A program made the translations under genes and the position numbers. From contig CP136891.1 in assembly GCA_034359265.1 (NCBI GenBank), positions 61,914,001 to 61,978,000 on the forward strand: 64,000 nt of DNA, in the 5' to 3' direction. This DNA comes from Canna indica (lineage: Eukaryota; Streptophyta; Magnoliopsida; Zingiberales; Cannaceae). Below the pieces are notes generated by a model that did no database searches, was not told where the DNA came from, and saw only the letters and a program-made list of their open reading frames with translations. Positions 33,719-45,530 of this stretch are shown here, piece after piece. Each line of letters starts with the position of its first letter. The first letter of the stretch is position 1.

Positions 33719-36700
33719 ATGAGAGCGCAGAAGGGTACCACTCTTGTCTTCTGGTTGGCCTTCTTCTTGCTCTGGACTATCGGAACTGCTACACTTTCCC
33801 CCAAAGGTGTCAACTTTGAAGGTATCGTATGTGATTTCCTCTTGTTTCAACATATATTCTTTATCTCGGTTGGGGGAACCCTTTTCAATTATGCTCTTGA
33901 TTATTTTGTCATACTGCATCAGTGCAAGCATTAATGGGCGTGAAATCTTCTCTCATGGATCCTCATGGTGTTCTCGAGAATTGGGACCAGGATTCTGTTG
34001 ATCCATGCAGCTGGACCATGGTCACATGCTCACCCGAGAACTTGGTCATTGGCCTGTAAGTCTCTCTGCAAGTACATTTACTGTAGCTGCGCTTCCATCT
34101 TTCTTGTTTCTTTTCTTTTTTCTTTGTCGCAATAGAACAAACAAGTTGTCTACTTGGTTTTGAATGGCTGAGTGTGGAGCTATTTTCCTTCAGAACATGG
34201 TAGATTTGTGATCTTTTAATATTTTTTACAGAGCAACTCCAAGCCAGAACCTATCTGGAACACTTAATCCAAGCATAGGAAACTTGACAAATCTTAGAAT
34301 CTTGTAAGTCAGTGACTAGAGTTTATTTTATTCGAAAAGGATTTAACCTTTCCCAATAATTTGGAGTCCTAACTTCAAGAATTCTTTCCGTAGGTTTCTG
34401 CAGAACAATAACTTATCAGGAACCTTGCCACCAGAAATTGGGAAGCTCTCCAAGCTTCAAACAATTGATTTGTCCAACAACTATTTCTCTGGTGAAATCC
34501 CTGCCTCACTGGGCAATTTGAATGATCTTCAATACATGTAACCAAGTGTGAAAATTGAGTCATACTATGTTCTCTTAATTTTGAACAATAAATACCAACT
34601 GATGTTCCTTCTTATTTGTTTCATCCGCGAGCAGGCGGCTCAACAATAATAGCCTTTCAGGAGCATTTCCTTTGGCATTGGCAGATCTTCCAAAACTTGC
34701 GTTTTTGTAAGTTTGTCCCCTCTTGATACTATGTTTTATTTCCGTTCACTCTAATTCATTTATTGTGATTGAAGAAGCTGCTGTGCTTGTCATGCTTCAG
34801 GGACTTGTCTTATAATAATCTGAGTGGACCTTTGCCTAAACTTTCAGCAAAAACATTCAAGTAAGACATTCACTTTTTGCTGCACCAGCACTTTATTTAT
34901 CGTTGTTGGCCTAATAGACTACACCTCCTATACAAGCTCTGCCGAATTCTACCAATTCAGGGTTTTGAAAACCTATTTTATCATCATTGCATTGCCCTTC
35001 ATAACTCCGTCAAAATTATCTCACTTCCTTTTTGTGCTATGCTCTGAGCAATATGGTGGAATCATGACTAATTATTCAGGTGACCTTTCAAACACTGGTC
35101 ACCTTTTTTGTGTTTTCTTTTTGTGCTGTCCAATTATTAAGATTTAAGATAGCATGGAATCCAAGAAGCAAAATATATTTAGATTTTTTCGGTTAGTCTT
35201 AAATAAATAGATTTAGCATGTTGAGTTCCAGCCTTCTTATAGTTATTTGACTTCCTTTGACAGGAATTAACTGGTTGCCTTGATCTTTCTGCAGCATTGT
35301 TGGAAATCCTTTAATGTGTCCATCAGCTTTAGAACGAAAATGCTATGGAATGATGCCTATGCCAATGTCCTTCAACATAAGCAATTCTGAGAGTATTATT
35401 CAATACTTCTTTATTTACTTCTAAATTATTTCTCAGATAACAACAAGCTGCATGCCGATAATTGGATGCTAAATTTTGTTTGACTGTGGTGATATTTGCA
35501 ATTTTGTCCAAGGAAACCTTCTTCGGATGTAGATGGGAAATTAATTTTCACTTAAAAGCTTAAGCTTATTTGATAACTTGAACAAAAACTTCAACTGGGC
35601 ATTATGCCTAAGTATTAGGTCTCAGCTTCAATTCCCATGAGTGTTCATTCTCTTGTAAACACCTCCATTTTGTTTCCAAGTTCCTTCTTGTCAATTTCCT
35701 GTTTCCTCAACATCCCTGTTTCTGTTATTTAATAATAATTTGACCTTGATATTAATCTAACAAGAAATAATTCGGAATTGCTTAAACATCCATTCTATCA
35801 CGATTTTTTGTTAATCTGCATGTATTAAATGATAGTGTCATTCCCAAAGACTTACTTCTTGTGTAGTTTTTTAACTTCCTCAGATCCATTCTTCCCTTCG
35901 GTCATTTCCTTTTCTTGCAGTCCAGCAGCTAGCTTGATGTTGTCCACGAGTTCCCTCGAAGCCATCCACATTATACTAGTAACTTCAGTGGATGCAATAT
36001 ACTACCAAAAAGAATTATAAGATAATGGGAGTCCATGAGGAACCATTACATTGAAAAACCAGAACATTGTTTAGTTGGTTTTTCATATATTATGCAATAA
36101 TCTGACTAGATCATATCTGCTTATCTTTTTTCCATATGAAATGTTGTTTGTGCTCTTAGTACATTTCACTATCTCGCTTTACTTTGAAGCCTCTTTATTT
36201 GGATCTTGACTAAAAATCTTTTTTTTACTAGGTGCTCCAGTGCCTGTAAGGCCTAAAAATCACAAGGCCATTCTTGTATTAGGATCTACCTTTGGGAGCA
36301 TCTGTTTAGTTAGTCTTGCCTTGGGAGTTTTTCTCTGGTGGAAGCAAAGGTGTACCGAGCAGATATTCTTTGATGTCAATGGTAAGAAAAGATTCAAAAG
36401 AACTAAGTATACCTTATTCCTTTTCCGTCTTTTTAAACAAAGTCACGATCAATTAATAACATGTGAATTTGGGCATTGTGCAATATCCCTTAAGTAAAAC
36501 AATTGATCACTTGAAATACTAGTAACAGAAGTATCATTTGCAGACCAACACCATGAAGAAGTCTGCCTTGGTAACCTAAGAAGGTTTCAGTTTAGGGAAC
36601 TTCAGGTTGCAACAAATAACTTCAGCAGCAAAAACTTGCTAGGACATGGTGGCTTTGGCAATGTCTACAAGGGGAAGCTAGAAGATGGAAACTTGGTAGC

Positions 36701-37919
36701 TATCAAAAGGTTAAAGGATGGAAATGCTGCGGGTGGTGAGATGCAATTTAAAACTGAAGTTGAAATGATAAGCTTAGCTGTACACAGAAATCTCCTCCGG
36801 TTGCTGGGATTTTGCATGATTGCTACAGAGAGGCTTCTTGTTTATCCATATATGTCAAATGGAAGTGTTGCTTCACGACTCAAGGGTAAGTCCATTCAGA
36901 TAATATTTAATTGGAAGTTTGAGGACTTGGACTATCTCAAATATGCAAGGATTCAGCTTGGAAGTATTAGTTAAGTTCTAGCATGCAGATGTGTTTTATA
37001 TATCCTTATACTGTATACTTAACAGATAAATTAATTGTCTTTTTCTTCCTCACTTCTCATTCAGCAAAGCCAACATTAGACTGGACTCTCCGGAAAAAGA
37101 TAGCTTTAGGAGCTGCAAGGGGCCTTCTTTACCTGCATGAGCAATGTGATCCTAAGATCATTCATAGAGATGTAAAAGCTGCCAATATACTACTGGATGA
37201 CTACTGTGAGGCTGTTGTAGGAGACTTTGGACTAGCAAAGCTTCTAGATCACAGAGATTCACATGTAACTACAGCAGTGCGAGGAACAGTGGGACATATC
37301 GCTCCTGAGTATCTCTCCACAGGCCAGTCTTCGGAGAAAACAGATGTTTTTGGTTTTGGAATCCTCCTACTTGAACTGATCACTGGTTTGAGAGCTGTGG
37401 AGTTTGGTAAGGCAGCAAACCAGAAAGGTGCCATGCTCGACTGGGTATGCATTATTGATTCCATTACCAGTTTTCCAAACGCAAAACATCATATACATTC
37501 TACAATTGAGTTTTAGTTTCCCTTCAAAAATACGCAATTGAGTTTTAGTAAGATGCTTCAAGTACCCAACCTAATGAATGCCTGCTAACTTTCTCAACCA
37601 GGTTAGAAAGATTCATCAAGAGAAGAATCTTGATTTGCTGGTTGACAAGGACTTGAAGAACAATTTTGATCGGATCGAGCTGGAAGAGATCGTCCAAGTG
37701 GCACTCTTGTGCACTCAGTATCTTCCAGGCCATAGGCCAAAAATGTCCGAGGTGGTTCGGATGCTTGAAGGTGATGGCCTCGCAGAGAGATGGGAAGCCT
37801 CTCAGAGAATTGAAGCTCACAAGTTAAAGATGCCCGAGATATTCTCCGAACAGTACTCTGATATCACGGATGATTCCTCCTTGTTGGTCCAAGCAATTGA
37901 GCTTTCAGGACCAAGGTGA
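33719..37919 (+). CDS. LRR receptor-like kinase, NSP-interacting kinase (NIK) type
   Basis: The eleven exons are 33,719-33,821, 33,923-34,055, 34,232-34,303, 34,394-34,537, 34,635-34,706, 34,801-34,860, 35,295-35,392, 36,232-36,381, 36,544-36,885, 37,065-37,444 and 37,602-37,919. All are GT-AG and in phase, giving 623 residues. In order: a signal peptide (about 1-26); an LRR N-terminal cap ending [10 protein letters not shown]; about four LRRs; a short proline/methionine linker; a membrane helix (about 238-260); and a kinase domain. The kinase shows [15 protein letters not shown] (Lys about 332), [13 protein letters not shown] (Asp about 427), DFG (about 445) and [14 protein letters not shown]. 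The protein ends in ELSGPR, as NIKs do. The 11-exon layout is that of LRR-RLK subfamily II (SERK/NIK). NIKs act at the plasma membrane in antiviral and immune signalling. VAIK instead of the commoner VAVK is conservative. The exon-7 donor (after 35,392) is the least certain junction. Confidence 0.92.
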
Positions 37920-38080
37920 TATGTGATTATAATCAGCGGTGATAAGAAGAATGCTTAGAATCTTATAGAAACAGATTGTACAGATAATATTAGGGCCATT
38001 AAGCTGTTTGTTAAGTTTTGTAAAGACTTGAGTGTTACGAACAATTAAGCAAATTAAATTTTATGCCTATATATAGAAAT
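37920..38080 (+). other. probable 3' untranslated region of the kinase gene
   Basis: The sequence is T-rich after the TGA, with no perfect AATAAA. AATTAAATTTTATG near 38,050 may serve as the polyadenylation region. Confidence 0.35.
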
Positions 38081-39040
38081 AGATTGGTCTTATCATGTGC
38101 TGTGATAGACTAACAATGAATAGGTATAATTAGCTGATCAATCATAAGATTCTCAATATGTATCTGCTAAGTAGTCTGACACATGTGTTGCACACATTAG
38201 GCTGATGAAAAAGCCTTGATCCACATCTCTTGCAAGATACCTAAGAAGATTTACACAAAGAGGTCAGTGTTTTAGATTGTCTTTAAATTTCAATTAAAAT
38301 TGGCAGGAAGAAAGTTCATTCATTCGTAAGGTAACAAGTTTTTGAATGCCTTTAAAAAAACAAAATTAGGGATGAGGAGCATTGTGTCTTAGGAGAGCTC
38401 AAAGCTACTCTTCTTTTTGGGGCATCTTTGAAGCCGCAGCATCTTGTATTCAAATTTTTTATTGCAATGACTGATTCCTAATTTTTGCTCATTTTAGATA
38501 CACTGACTGAAAAGTCTGAAATGATCAAACTTGCACATGCTCTAGACACTTGCAAGAAAAACAATAATAGTGCACTTGTGCAAAAGAAGAGCATGACAAG
38601 GTAATAAGTACTAAGTGGCGAGCGAGCTTTCGGCCAATGGTCCTCCTTTCCCAGACAAGCCTTTGGAAGGTTACCCTATATTTAAGGGCATGTGACGCCT
38701 ACACGTTTTAAATATACTCTTCTGTCTCCAATTGTGATGCCCATACTTCATTATCTCAACTTGAAAATGTTCGAACCAAAATGGTCACCAACAGTAGCAG
38801 AATACTCATAATGTTGTATGCTGTTCATCACTAATTAAGAAGCAAAAGCAGCCGCCTTAAGCTTCTGCAATCATCATGTCTCTCTTCCTTAGTCGTTCTC
38901 TTTTGGTAAATCAACCCTATCTGCAAAAGACCTTTTTTGACAATCACATGTACTAATACCTAATCAACCTAAATAAATCCCCCATTAATCCCATATTATA
39001 TTGATTGCATTGAAAAGGTAGGTGGAAATAAAGGTTTGTG

Positions 39041-39042
<2 letters not shown>
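38081..39042. other. intergenic and promoter region of the SOFL gene
   Basis: No coding signal. TATTATATT near 38,992-39,000 is a candidate TATA element, but it is only ~190 bp before the ATG and not a strong match. Confidence 0.35.

Positions 39043-39075
<33 letters not shown>
39043..39075. repeat. (TC)n microsatellite in the SOFL leader
   Basis: About sixteen TC dinucleotides in a row lie ~110 bp before the start codon. CT tracts are common in plant leaders. Confidence 0.95.
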
Positions 39076-39078
<3 letters not shown>

Positions 39079-39182
39079 ATGCTGACTGCTGAGTGAAAGA
39101 TAGAGCAGTTGTAAGGAGCTGCAAATTTCAAGAAGCTCTTGGATTGCTGGGTCTTCTTCTCTCTTTGTTTATTTTCGTAGTC

Positions 39183-39644
39183 ATGAATAATTTCGATATT
39201 AATGGTGCAGAAGAAGAAAGCAGCAGCTGTGAATCTGGGTGGACCAAGTATCTTACTTCACCCGTTCATGGTGCTGCAGTTGATGAGGAGATGGAATTTG
39301 CTGATGGGGATAATGATGAAGAGAGAGATCCTGATAACAAGGATGATTATGATTATGACGACGATGATGATTCTATGGCTTCTGATGCTTCAACTGGATT
39401 ATTGCAGAGCAAGCATTCATATGGCATGTTTGGTGAGCGTAAGGAGATAACTAATTGCAAACATAATGAAGTTAGTGATGAAGATGAAGAAGAAGAAATA
39501 GGAAGAATTGAGAAAGAGGAGCATGCTCAGATTTCTTCAAAGCCCTACGAGAAATGTGACAAGGTGGAACAAGACAGTAGCTCTCACAGGAGAATTGAAT
39601 CCACTTCTTTGTACAACAATTTGAAAGGGAGGAAGAAAAAATAG
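39183..39644 (+). CDS. SOB FIVE-LIKE (SOFL) protein
   Basis: A single exon encodes 153 residues. Near the N-terminus CESGWTKYL matches the SOFL-A motif, and DDSMASDASTG matches SOFL-B. Between them lies a run of Asp/Glu (DDYDYDDDDD). The C-terminus is charged and ends in GRKKK. The frame stays open upstream to 39,093, but without an ATG, so the ATG at 39,183, ten to twenty residues before SOFL-A, is the best start. SOFL proteins are small plant-specific proteins whose over-expression in Arabidopsis raises specific cytokinins; their biochemical activity is not settled. No frame breaks. The leader contains a short upstream ATG (39,079) closing after five codons. Confidence 0.85.
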   Translation: MNNFDINGAEEESSSCESGWTKYLTSPVHGAAVDEEMEFADGDNDEERDPDNKDDYDYDDDDDSMASDASTGLLQSKHSYGMFGERKEITNCKHNEVSDEDEEEEIGRIEKEEHAQISSKPYEKCDKVEQDSSSHRRIESTSLYNNLKGRKKK

Positions 39645-39749
39645 TGGTGAACGTTGTTTGCAAGCTAATGACTCATTTGAATTAAGCAACGGAAGTATGT
39701 AATCTGATAAGTTTAATCAGCCTCGTTTGATGGTGCTTGCAATACTCTT

Positions 39750-39769
39750 TTATATATATATATATATAT
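39750..39769. repeat. (TA)n tract at the LINE insertion site, left
   Basis: The dinucleotide tract lies just left of the LINE's T-run (its A-tail on the - strand). A matching tract lies at 47,732-47,754 on the other side. Confidence 0.85.
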
Positions 39770-39953
39770 GTTTTTACTCTCTTTTTTTTGAAATAAAGCA
39801 TCTTGTATTAATTCAAAAGTTATGAATACAATACAAGGGAGGGGGGAGAGAGGTAGAAAACAAAGACAAAAGGGAGATCAGATCCATCTCCAAGGAATAG
39901 AGAAAGCAACAGGGACAGAGGGGCAACACAATTACAATTACAATTACAAGTAG

Positions 39954-42900
39954 TTACAAGCAGTCATAGACAGAGCCAAAACAACGAGTTGCTGCTACAA
40001 TGGACTGAACACTACTATTGCAGTCTTCAAAGCATCTTTTGTTCCTTTCGAACCAAATAAACCAGCTCCAGGTGAGGATGATGCGGCTTCTTCTTAGTGT
40101 AGTGACATTTACCGTAGCCGACGGAAGGTGATCAAAAAACCAAGAAGTAGGAAATGACACTTCATTAAGAGAGAGTAACAGGGACTGCCAAACATCCATA
40201 GCGAAGGCACATTCATGAAAGAGGTGTTCATGAGTTTCTTTCCTTAGCCGGCAAAGAAGACAAAGCGGATCACCGGCGATTCCCCAACTGACTAGCTTAT
40301 CACGAGTTAATAAACGCCTTCTGCACCAAATCCACCCGAAAATCGAAATCTTCGGAGGTAGTTTCTTGTTTTGCCAAATGAAATGGTGGAATGGGTCCGT
40401 GACCCCTCTAAAGGTGAGGAGATTGTAGAGAGACTTAGCCGAATATATTCCATCCTTGGACAATTTCCATGAGATTTTGTCCTCGCCATACGATTGCCTA
40501 ATCGAATCCAGTATCCTAGCCAAAGGTTGAAGCTGTCCAACCGCAATAAAAATACCGAAGTTGATATTCCACTTCACGAAGTTGCCTCTACTGTCCACCA
40601 CTCTCGCGTTCTCAATTGAGACGTTGGGGTCTACCGCATGCCTGAACAAATGCCGGAACACTTCAGACAAAGGCTGATTGCCACTCCAAGGTGCAAGCCA
40701 AAGCTGAATCTGGGATCCAATCCCCACCTGATAACACACGCTGCTCTTGAAGAGGTCTTGGAGCTTAATGATATCTCGCCATATAGGTGAAGCGAGCCGT
40801 AGATGCCATGAGTTAAACCAATCAAGATTCCAGTAGTAGTGCCTTTAATAACATCAATCCAGAGGCAGTCCTGTCGCATAATGAATTGCCATAGCCAACT
40901 ACCCAATCGCGCAATGTTATGCTCGGGTAAGCTTAGGACACCCAAGCCACCGCTGTCCTTATCAATAGTGATTTGATCCCACTTGATCCTACATTTTCCT
41001 CGACAAGATTCTCCATCCGATCCCACCCAAAAGAATTTTCTCCGACGACTATCGATCTTTTTGATAACCCATGATGGCACCTTGAAGATTGAAAGTAGGT
41101 ATCCTAGGTTACTAGTAATTGTGTTGTTGATTAGAGTCAAGCGACCCACTCTTGAGAGGAGACGACCTTTCCATCCACTTAGCTTTTTATCAATCTCTGT
41201 CATCAACGAATTCTAGTCCTCTTTAAGCAACTTGCCAACTCGAAGTGGTAAACCAAGGTATTTCAAGGGAAAGGTCCCTGCTGAACAACCAAATAGAGAA
41301 GCGAAGCTATCTGAGGTCGCCCTATCCTCAAGAATATGAATCAGACATGTTTTCTCCAAGTTAGGCCGAAGTCCAGAAGCCAAGCCAAAACATCGCAGCA
41401 GTAGACGAAGATTGAGTAAGTTGGTGCTGTTTGAGGGGCTAAAGAGGACAAGATCATCAACAAAGAGAGTGTGAGTAACTCCACCATTAACATGTTGATC
41501 CAGAACACCCTCAAGGATACCATTTGAGACCGCATTTTTGATAAGCCGAGGGAGGCAGTCTATCGCAAGATTAAAGAGGAAGGAGGATAGAGGGTTTCCC
41601 TGACGAACCCCCCTCTTATGCTGGAAGGGATGCCCCAAGTCTCCATTGACAATAAGAGTCGACTCGGTTTTTAGGAGATGCTCAATCCAGCTAATCCACT
41701 TAATTGGAAACCCTCTAGCTTGCAGCATTTGGAGAATAAAGTCCCATTTTAATGAATCAAAGGCCTTTAAAAAATCGACTTTGATCAATACTCCATCATC
41801 ATTCAGTTTATGGCAAGCCCAAATCGTCTCATGAACCCCGAAGAAGGTGTCCAGAGAATTTCGCCCTGCCAAAAAAGCTCCCTGTCATTTATCAATTGAG
41901 GAGGCCATGAAGGGTTTTAGACGACCAGTGAGCACTTTGGAGAAAATGCGGATGATACGATCAATGAACACTGATGGGTCGAAAGTCCTTTGTATTTCGG
42001 GCTCCTTCCAGTTTTGAGATGAGAGTAATATAAGCCTTATTGAGACTTTCCAAAGCCATGGGATTGTGGTAGAGTTCAGTGAAGATATGTAGCAAATCCT
42101 CTTTGAGAAGATCCCAATAGGCAAGAAAGAATTCATTTATTAACCCATCCGAACCCGGTGCTTTAAGAGTTCCAATAGCACAAATAGCCCTATGAGTCTC
42201 CTCAAGGGTGAAAGAAGCATCCAAACCAAGGTTGGCAAACTGATCCTGTAGACCAAGAGTGTCCCAATTGATGTTTAGTAGAGGCGTCGAATAATGTCCA
42301 AGGAGAGAAATATAATAGTCTCGAAAGGCCTTGTTAACGGCAATCGGGTCCAAAGTAGCTCCGGTGGATGTGTCAAGAGAGTGAATCCAATTTCTTTTTC
42401 TAGTAAGAGATGTTGATTGATGAAAGAAACGAGTGTTCCTATCCCTGCTTCAGACCCAGCGTTGCTTGGCCCTCTATCTCTAGTGAGAATCCTCATCCTG
42501 ATAAAGCTTATCCAGACTTGATTTTGCTTCTTGGAATTCCCTCGGTTTCAGTAAGAGCTGAAGCATCCGCTGAGCGAGAGAAATTTGCCACAATCATCTC
42601 CAGATCCTTTCTTCTTTTGTTGTTGTCTTTAAGACGCAAAGCAGCCCATTGTTTGATCACCTTGCGAAGCACCCTCCATTGCTTGATCCAACCTTTGATA
42701 GCAGAATCGGTCTCCCCCGAGGCAGGCCACTCGGCAGAAATGATGGCTTTAAAGGAGGGGTTCCGAAGCCATGAAATCTCTAATTTGAAAGGCTTCTTAC
42801 GGAGCAAGGGGGTGTGTCGGGCACTGAAGACCAGTGAGTGGTGATCGAAAAGCTTTTTATCCCCCCGTATATAACGGCTAAAGGAAGAAGCTGAGATGCT

Positions 42901-43529
42901 TCAATCAATATAAATATGAGATCGAGTTTCACTAGACGCGGTGGGCATTGGTCATTTCCCCAAGTAAATCTAATTCCAGAAGACGGGAGGTCGCTGAGAT
43001 TGGAGGAGGCAATCAGCCTTGAGAATCGCTGAGAATCCCGGAGATGGCATCGACAATTTTCCCGCTCATGAGGGCCGAGCGTGACGTTGAAGTCACCTCC
43101 AAGAATGAGTCGGCCGTGAGCGCTATTCAGGAAGTCCGTAAGCTCGGCGAAGAAGGAAGCCCGATGCGAATGATGCGGAGGGTCGTAAACGCTAGCCACC
43201 GAGAGGTGGTGCCGGAAGGGTTGTGCATCAAAACAGCCACGAGAATGAATTCACCCTGGTGCGTAGAAATCACCCGCCAAATATCTGTGTTCCAAGCCAA
43301 GATTTGACCCCCCCGATAAACCAACCGCGGCCACAAAAGTGAATGAGAAGTTTCGAAAATCCGTCAATTGCTTAATCATAATTTTTTATACAAGCGAGAT
43401 TTTGGTTTCCTGGAGTGCCACTAGTGAACATCTTGAATCAAAACAGGATTTTTTGCACATATAGCATTTTGATAATCGTGAGACACCCCTCACATTCCAA
43501 AATAAAATCTCAAAGGTAGAGTGCAACAT
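39954..43529 (-). pseudogene. LINE ORF2: endonuclease, reverse transcriptase, zf-RVT
   Basis: The ATG is at 43,529. An APE-type endonuclease start (EILFWNVRG; LVALQETKI) is followed by GGDFNVTLG (about 43,085) and further endonuclease sequence to 42,780. RT motifs are KAPGSDGL (about 42,160), FDSLKWDF (41,760), RGVRQGNPLSSFLF (41,610) and the catalytic box TLFVDDLVLF (41,470-41,440). The connection region runs to 40,740. The zinc-binding end (KLPPKISIF; TRDKLVSWG; CLLC...ETHEHLFHEC) lies at 40,370-40,200. Frame changes occur near 42,780, 41,880, 41,210 and 40,740. The RNase H domain seen in the LINE at 17.6 kb is absent here. Confidence 0.87.
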
Positions 43530-43540
43530 GAAAGATTAAA

Positions 43541-43562
43541 CAACAACAACAACAACAACAAC
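43541..43562. repeat. (CAA)n microsatellite
   Basis: Seven CAA units lie between ORF1 and ORF2 of the LINE. Confidence 0.9.
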
Positions 43563-43989
43563 TCCTTGCACAATGCTTGAGAGGGGGAACTAAGCCACCC
43601 CCTCCCCTGCCTTCCCCACATCGCCAAACTCATCTATCTAAAGAGCCGCTTTCACCATATTGAGGTCGTGAGGAGCTTTGAATCCCAGCGCGTCCAATTG
43701 AGCATCAAGCGGTAGGAGGCTGAGATTTTTAATCATGCATGTCGATCCCAAGCCCAAGCGTAGCTAGTCTCCCTCATCTGCCACCGAAAGAAGTCCCTTC
43801 CCCTTCGTCCCAATCGCTCCTGCCTTGCGAGCCGAGGCCCTCTCAATGCAGTCGTTGATCGGGGTGAGGCGTAGCCTAGCACTACATCGGAGAGCACAAG
43901 GAGATGCCACCACAGGTTGCTTGCGGCGAGGCCGCCTACTGTAGGTGATGGTGCTCTGTAGGGACCTCCGGCAGGGAGACACCTCAAAA

Positions 43990-45530
43990 AACTCTGTTGG
44001 CTTTAGGTTTTCAACCTTAGTCTCAATCTCGGTCGTGATGGTTTTGATGAGAACAAATATGAGACTAATGATTTCATTGAGAATATCTTTCAGGTTTCAT
44101 ATCAATTAGCGTTCGATGTCCTCGATTGGAAAAATTGGAAATCGAAAGGACATTGATCGTCGCGCTCGGGTTCGTCGCGGAAACTTCTCGAAGATCGACG
44201 AGTGCACCAAAGTCGCTTGGACGAGTCCAAAGATCATGTCAAAAGCTCTCCAAGATGATGCTCGTTGAAAGCCGGAACCCAAAAATGAAGCGCGGAATAA
44301 ATAGACTAAAAACTCAAATTTAGCCTAGGTTCGATCGATCGGGCGATCGACCGAATGTAGGTAAAAAAGGGCAGTAGACATTCGATCGACCCGTCGGTCG
44401 ACCGAACATAGGAAGAAAAAAACATAGAGTTATTTCGGTCGACCGGGCGGTTGACCGATCGAAGCCCAAATTGGGCAGTAGATCGGGCGGTCGACCCGTT
44501 GGTTGACCGACCTGCGTTTGCTATAGATGCAAGATCACGTCGGTCGACTGTCGGGTCAACTGAAGGTCGGGATCAACGATTTTGCGTCTAGGTGGTCGAC
44601 CCATCCGTAGGCCGACCAGAGAGGAAAATGAAGCGGTCGAATGATCGGTCGATCGGTCGGTCGACCGACCATTCGACCGACGGCCTACAACGGATAGAAA
44701 TCTATCCATTGAGCTGTCGTTTCTTCGCGAGGGTATAAATACACCCTCATATACTTCATTTAATATTCTTCCTTCTCTCCTATAAATTTTTATTGAGCAT
44801 TTAAAAGGAGATTAAAGCCTTCAAAGAGATTGTTTGGAGTGTGCGCTGATTTCTGTCGAGTTCTTCTACAAGCACACATGCTCTGCTTCTCAACTCGGGT
44901 GTTGATTCAAGCTCTACTTCTTGACGAGTTGAAGGATTGAATGATTGCAAAAGAGCACGAATTCTTGGTTTATTTTAAGCTTTTTTCAATTGTATTTTAA
45001 CTGTTATTTAAATTGTTTGATTTGTGAGTCCGTAGAAGACCTGCTGTTAGGTCTTGGAATTGGTGGTAGCCTTGGTGTTTGAGGTTTAAATCCACCGGTG
45101 TAATTAAACGTAGTTGTTGCTAAGATTAGTTTAGTTGTCCCTTAGGATTGAGGTGGAAGGGGACTCTCGATAAGAAGACGGTGACTTTCGGGTGTGGAAG
45201 TGCCTTAGATCGAGAGTGCATCTCTTCGGTGAAAAGTCCTCGTGTGTAAGAGAAACATAAATTAATCTAGTAAAATTAGTTTGACAATCCTAAGCGGGGT
45301 GCTTAGGTAGTGGAGTAGGCATTGGAGCCGAACCACTATTAATTTTGTGTTTGCATTGATTCATTGTTGTGCTTAATTGCTTTATCATTTATATCGCTTC
45401 GGCATTCAATTGCATAATTGTAAATTGCCTAAATGAATTAAGTAGATGATTAAATTGCAATTTAGGCTAATTGTTTTAGTAAACACACTATTCACCCCCC
45501 CTCTAGTGTCGCCATTTCGTCTTCAAACTC
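43990..45530 (+). mobile_element. solo LTR 'family S' copy 1, TSD AACTC
   Basis: The LTR occupies 43,995-45,525 (1,531 bp), from TGTTGGCTTTAGG to CATTTCGTCTTCA, with AACTC on both sides (43,990-43,994 and 45,526-45,530). It matches the LTR at 58,229-59,689 and, reversed, 51,512-52,913. Shared marks are GAGCTGTCGTTTC followed by TATAAAT, a block CCTAAGCGGGGTGCTTAGG, and a 3' part AGTGT-GCCATTTC. It has no internal region, so it is a solo LTR. It lies within LINE ORF1 and is younger than the LINE. Confidence 0.92.
44330..44690. repeat. GGTCGACC palindrome array in U3, copy 1
   Basis: Many exact or near-exact CGGTCGACCG and CGATCGACCG palindromes recur every ~40-60 bp, separated by spacers such as AAATTGGGCAGTAG. 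The array ends ~40 bp before the LTR TATA box (TATAAATA, 44,734-44,741). It corresponds to arrays in the other two copies of this LTR. Confidence 0.9.

Noticed and set aside
39093..39182. Hydrophobic N-terminal extension of the SOFL protein (as a signal peptide)
   Set aside because: No ATG opens it (the frame begins at GTG), and the SOFL family starts close to the conserved CESGW motif.
42410..42844. 144-codon + strand frame
   Set aside because: Antisense to LINE ORF2 between endonuclease and RT domains.
44330..44690. CRISPR-like array of repeats and spacers
   Set aside because: Repeats are 8-12-bp palindromes with related spacers, the genome is a plant, and the array is part of an LTR in all three copies.
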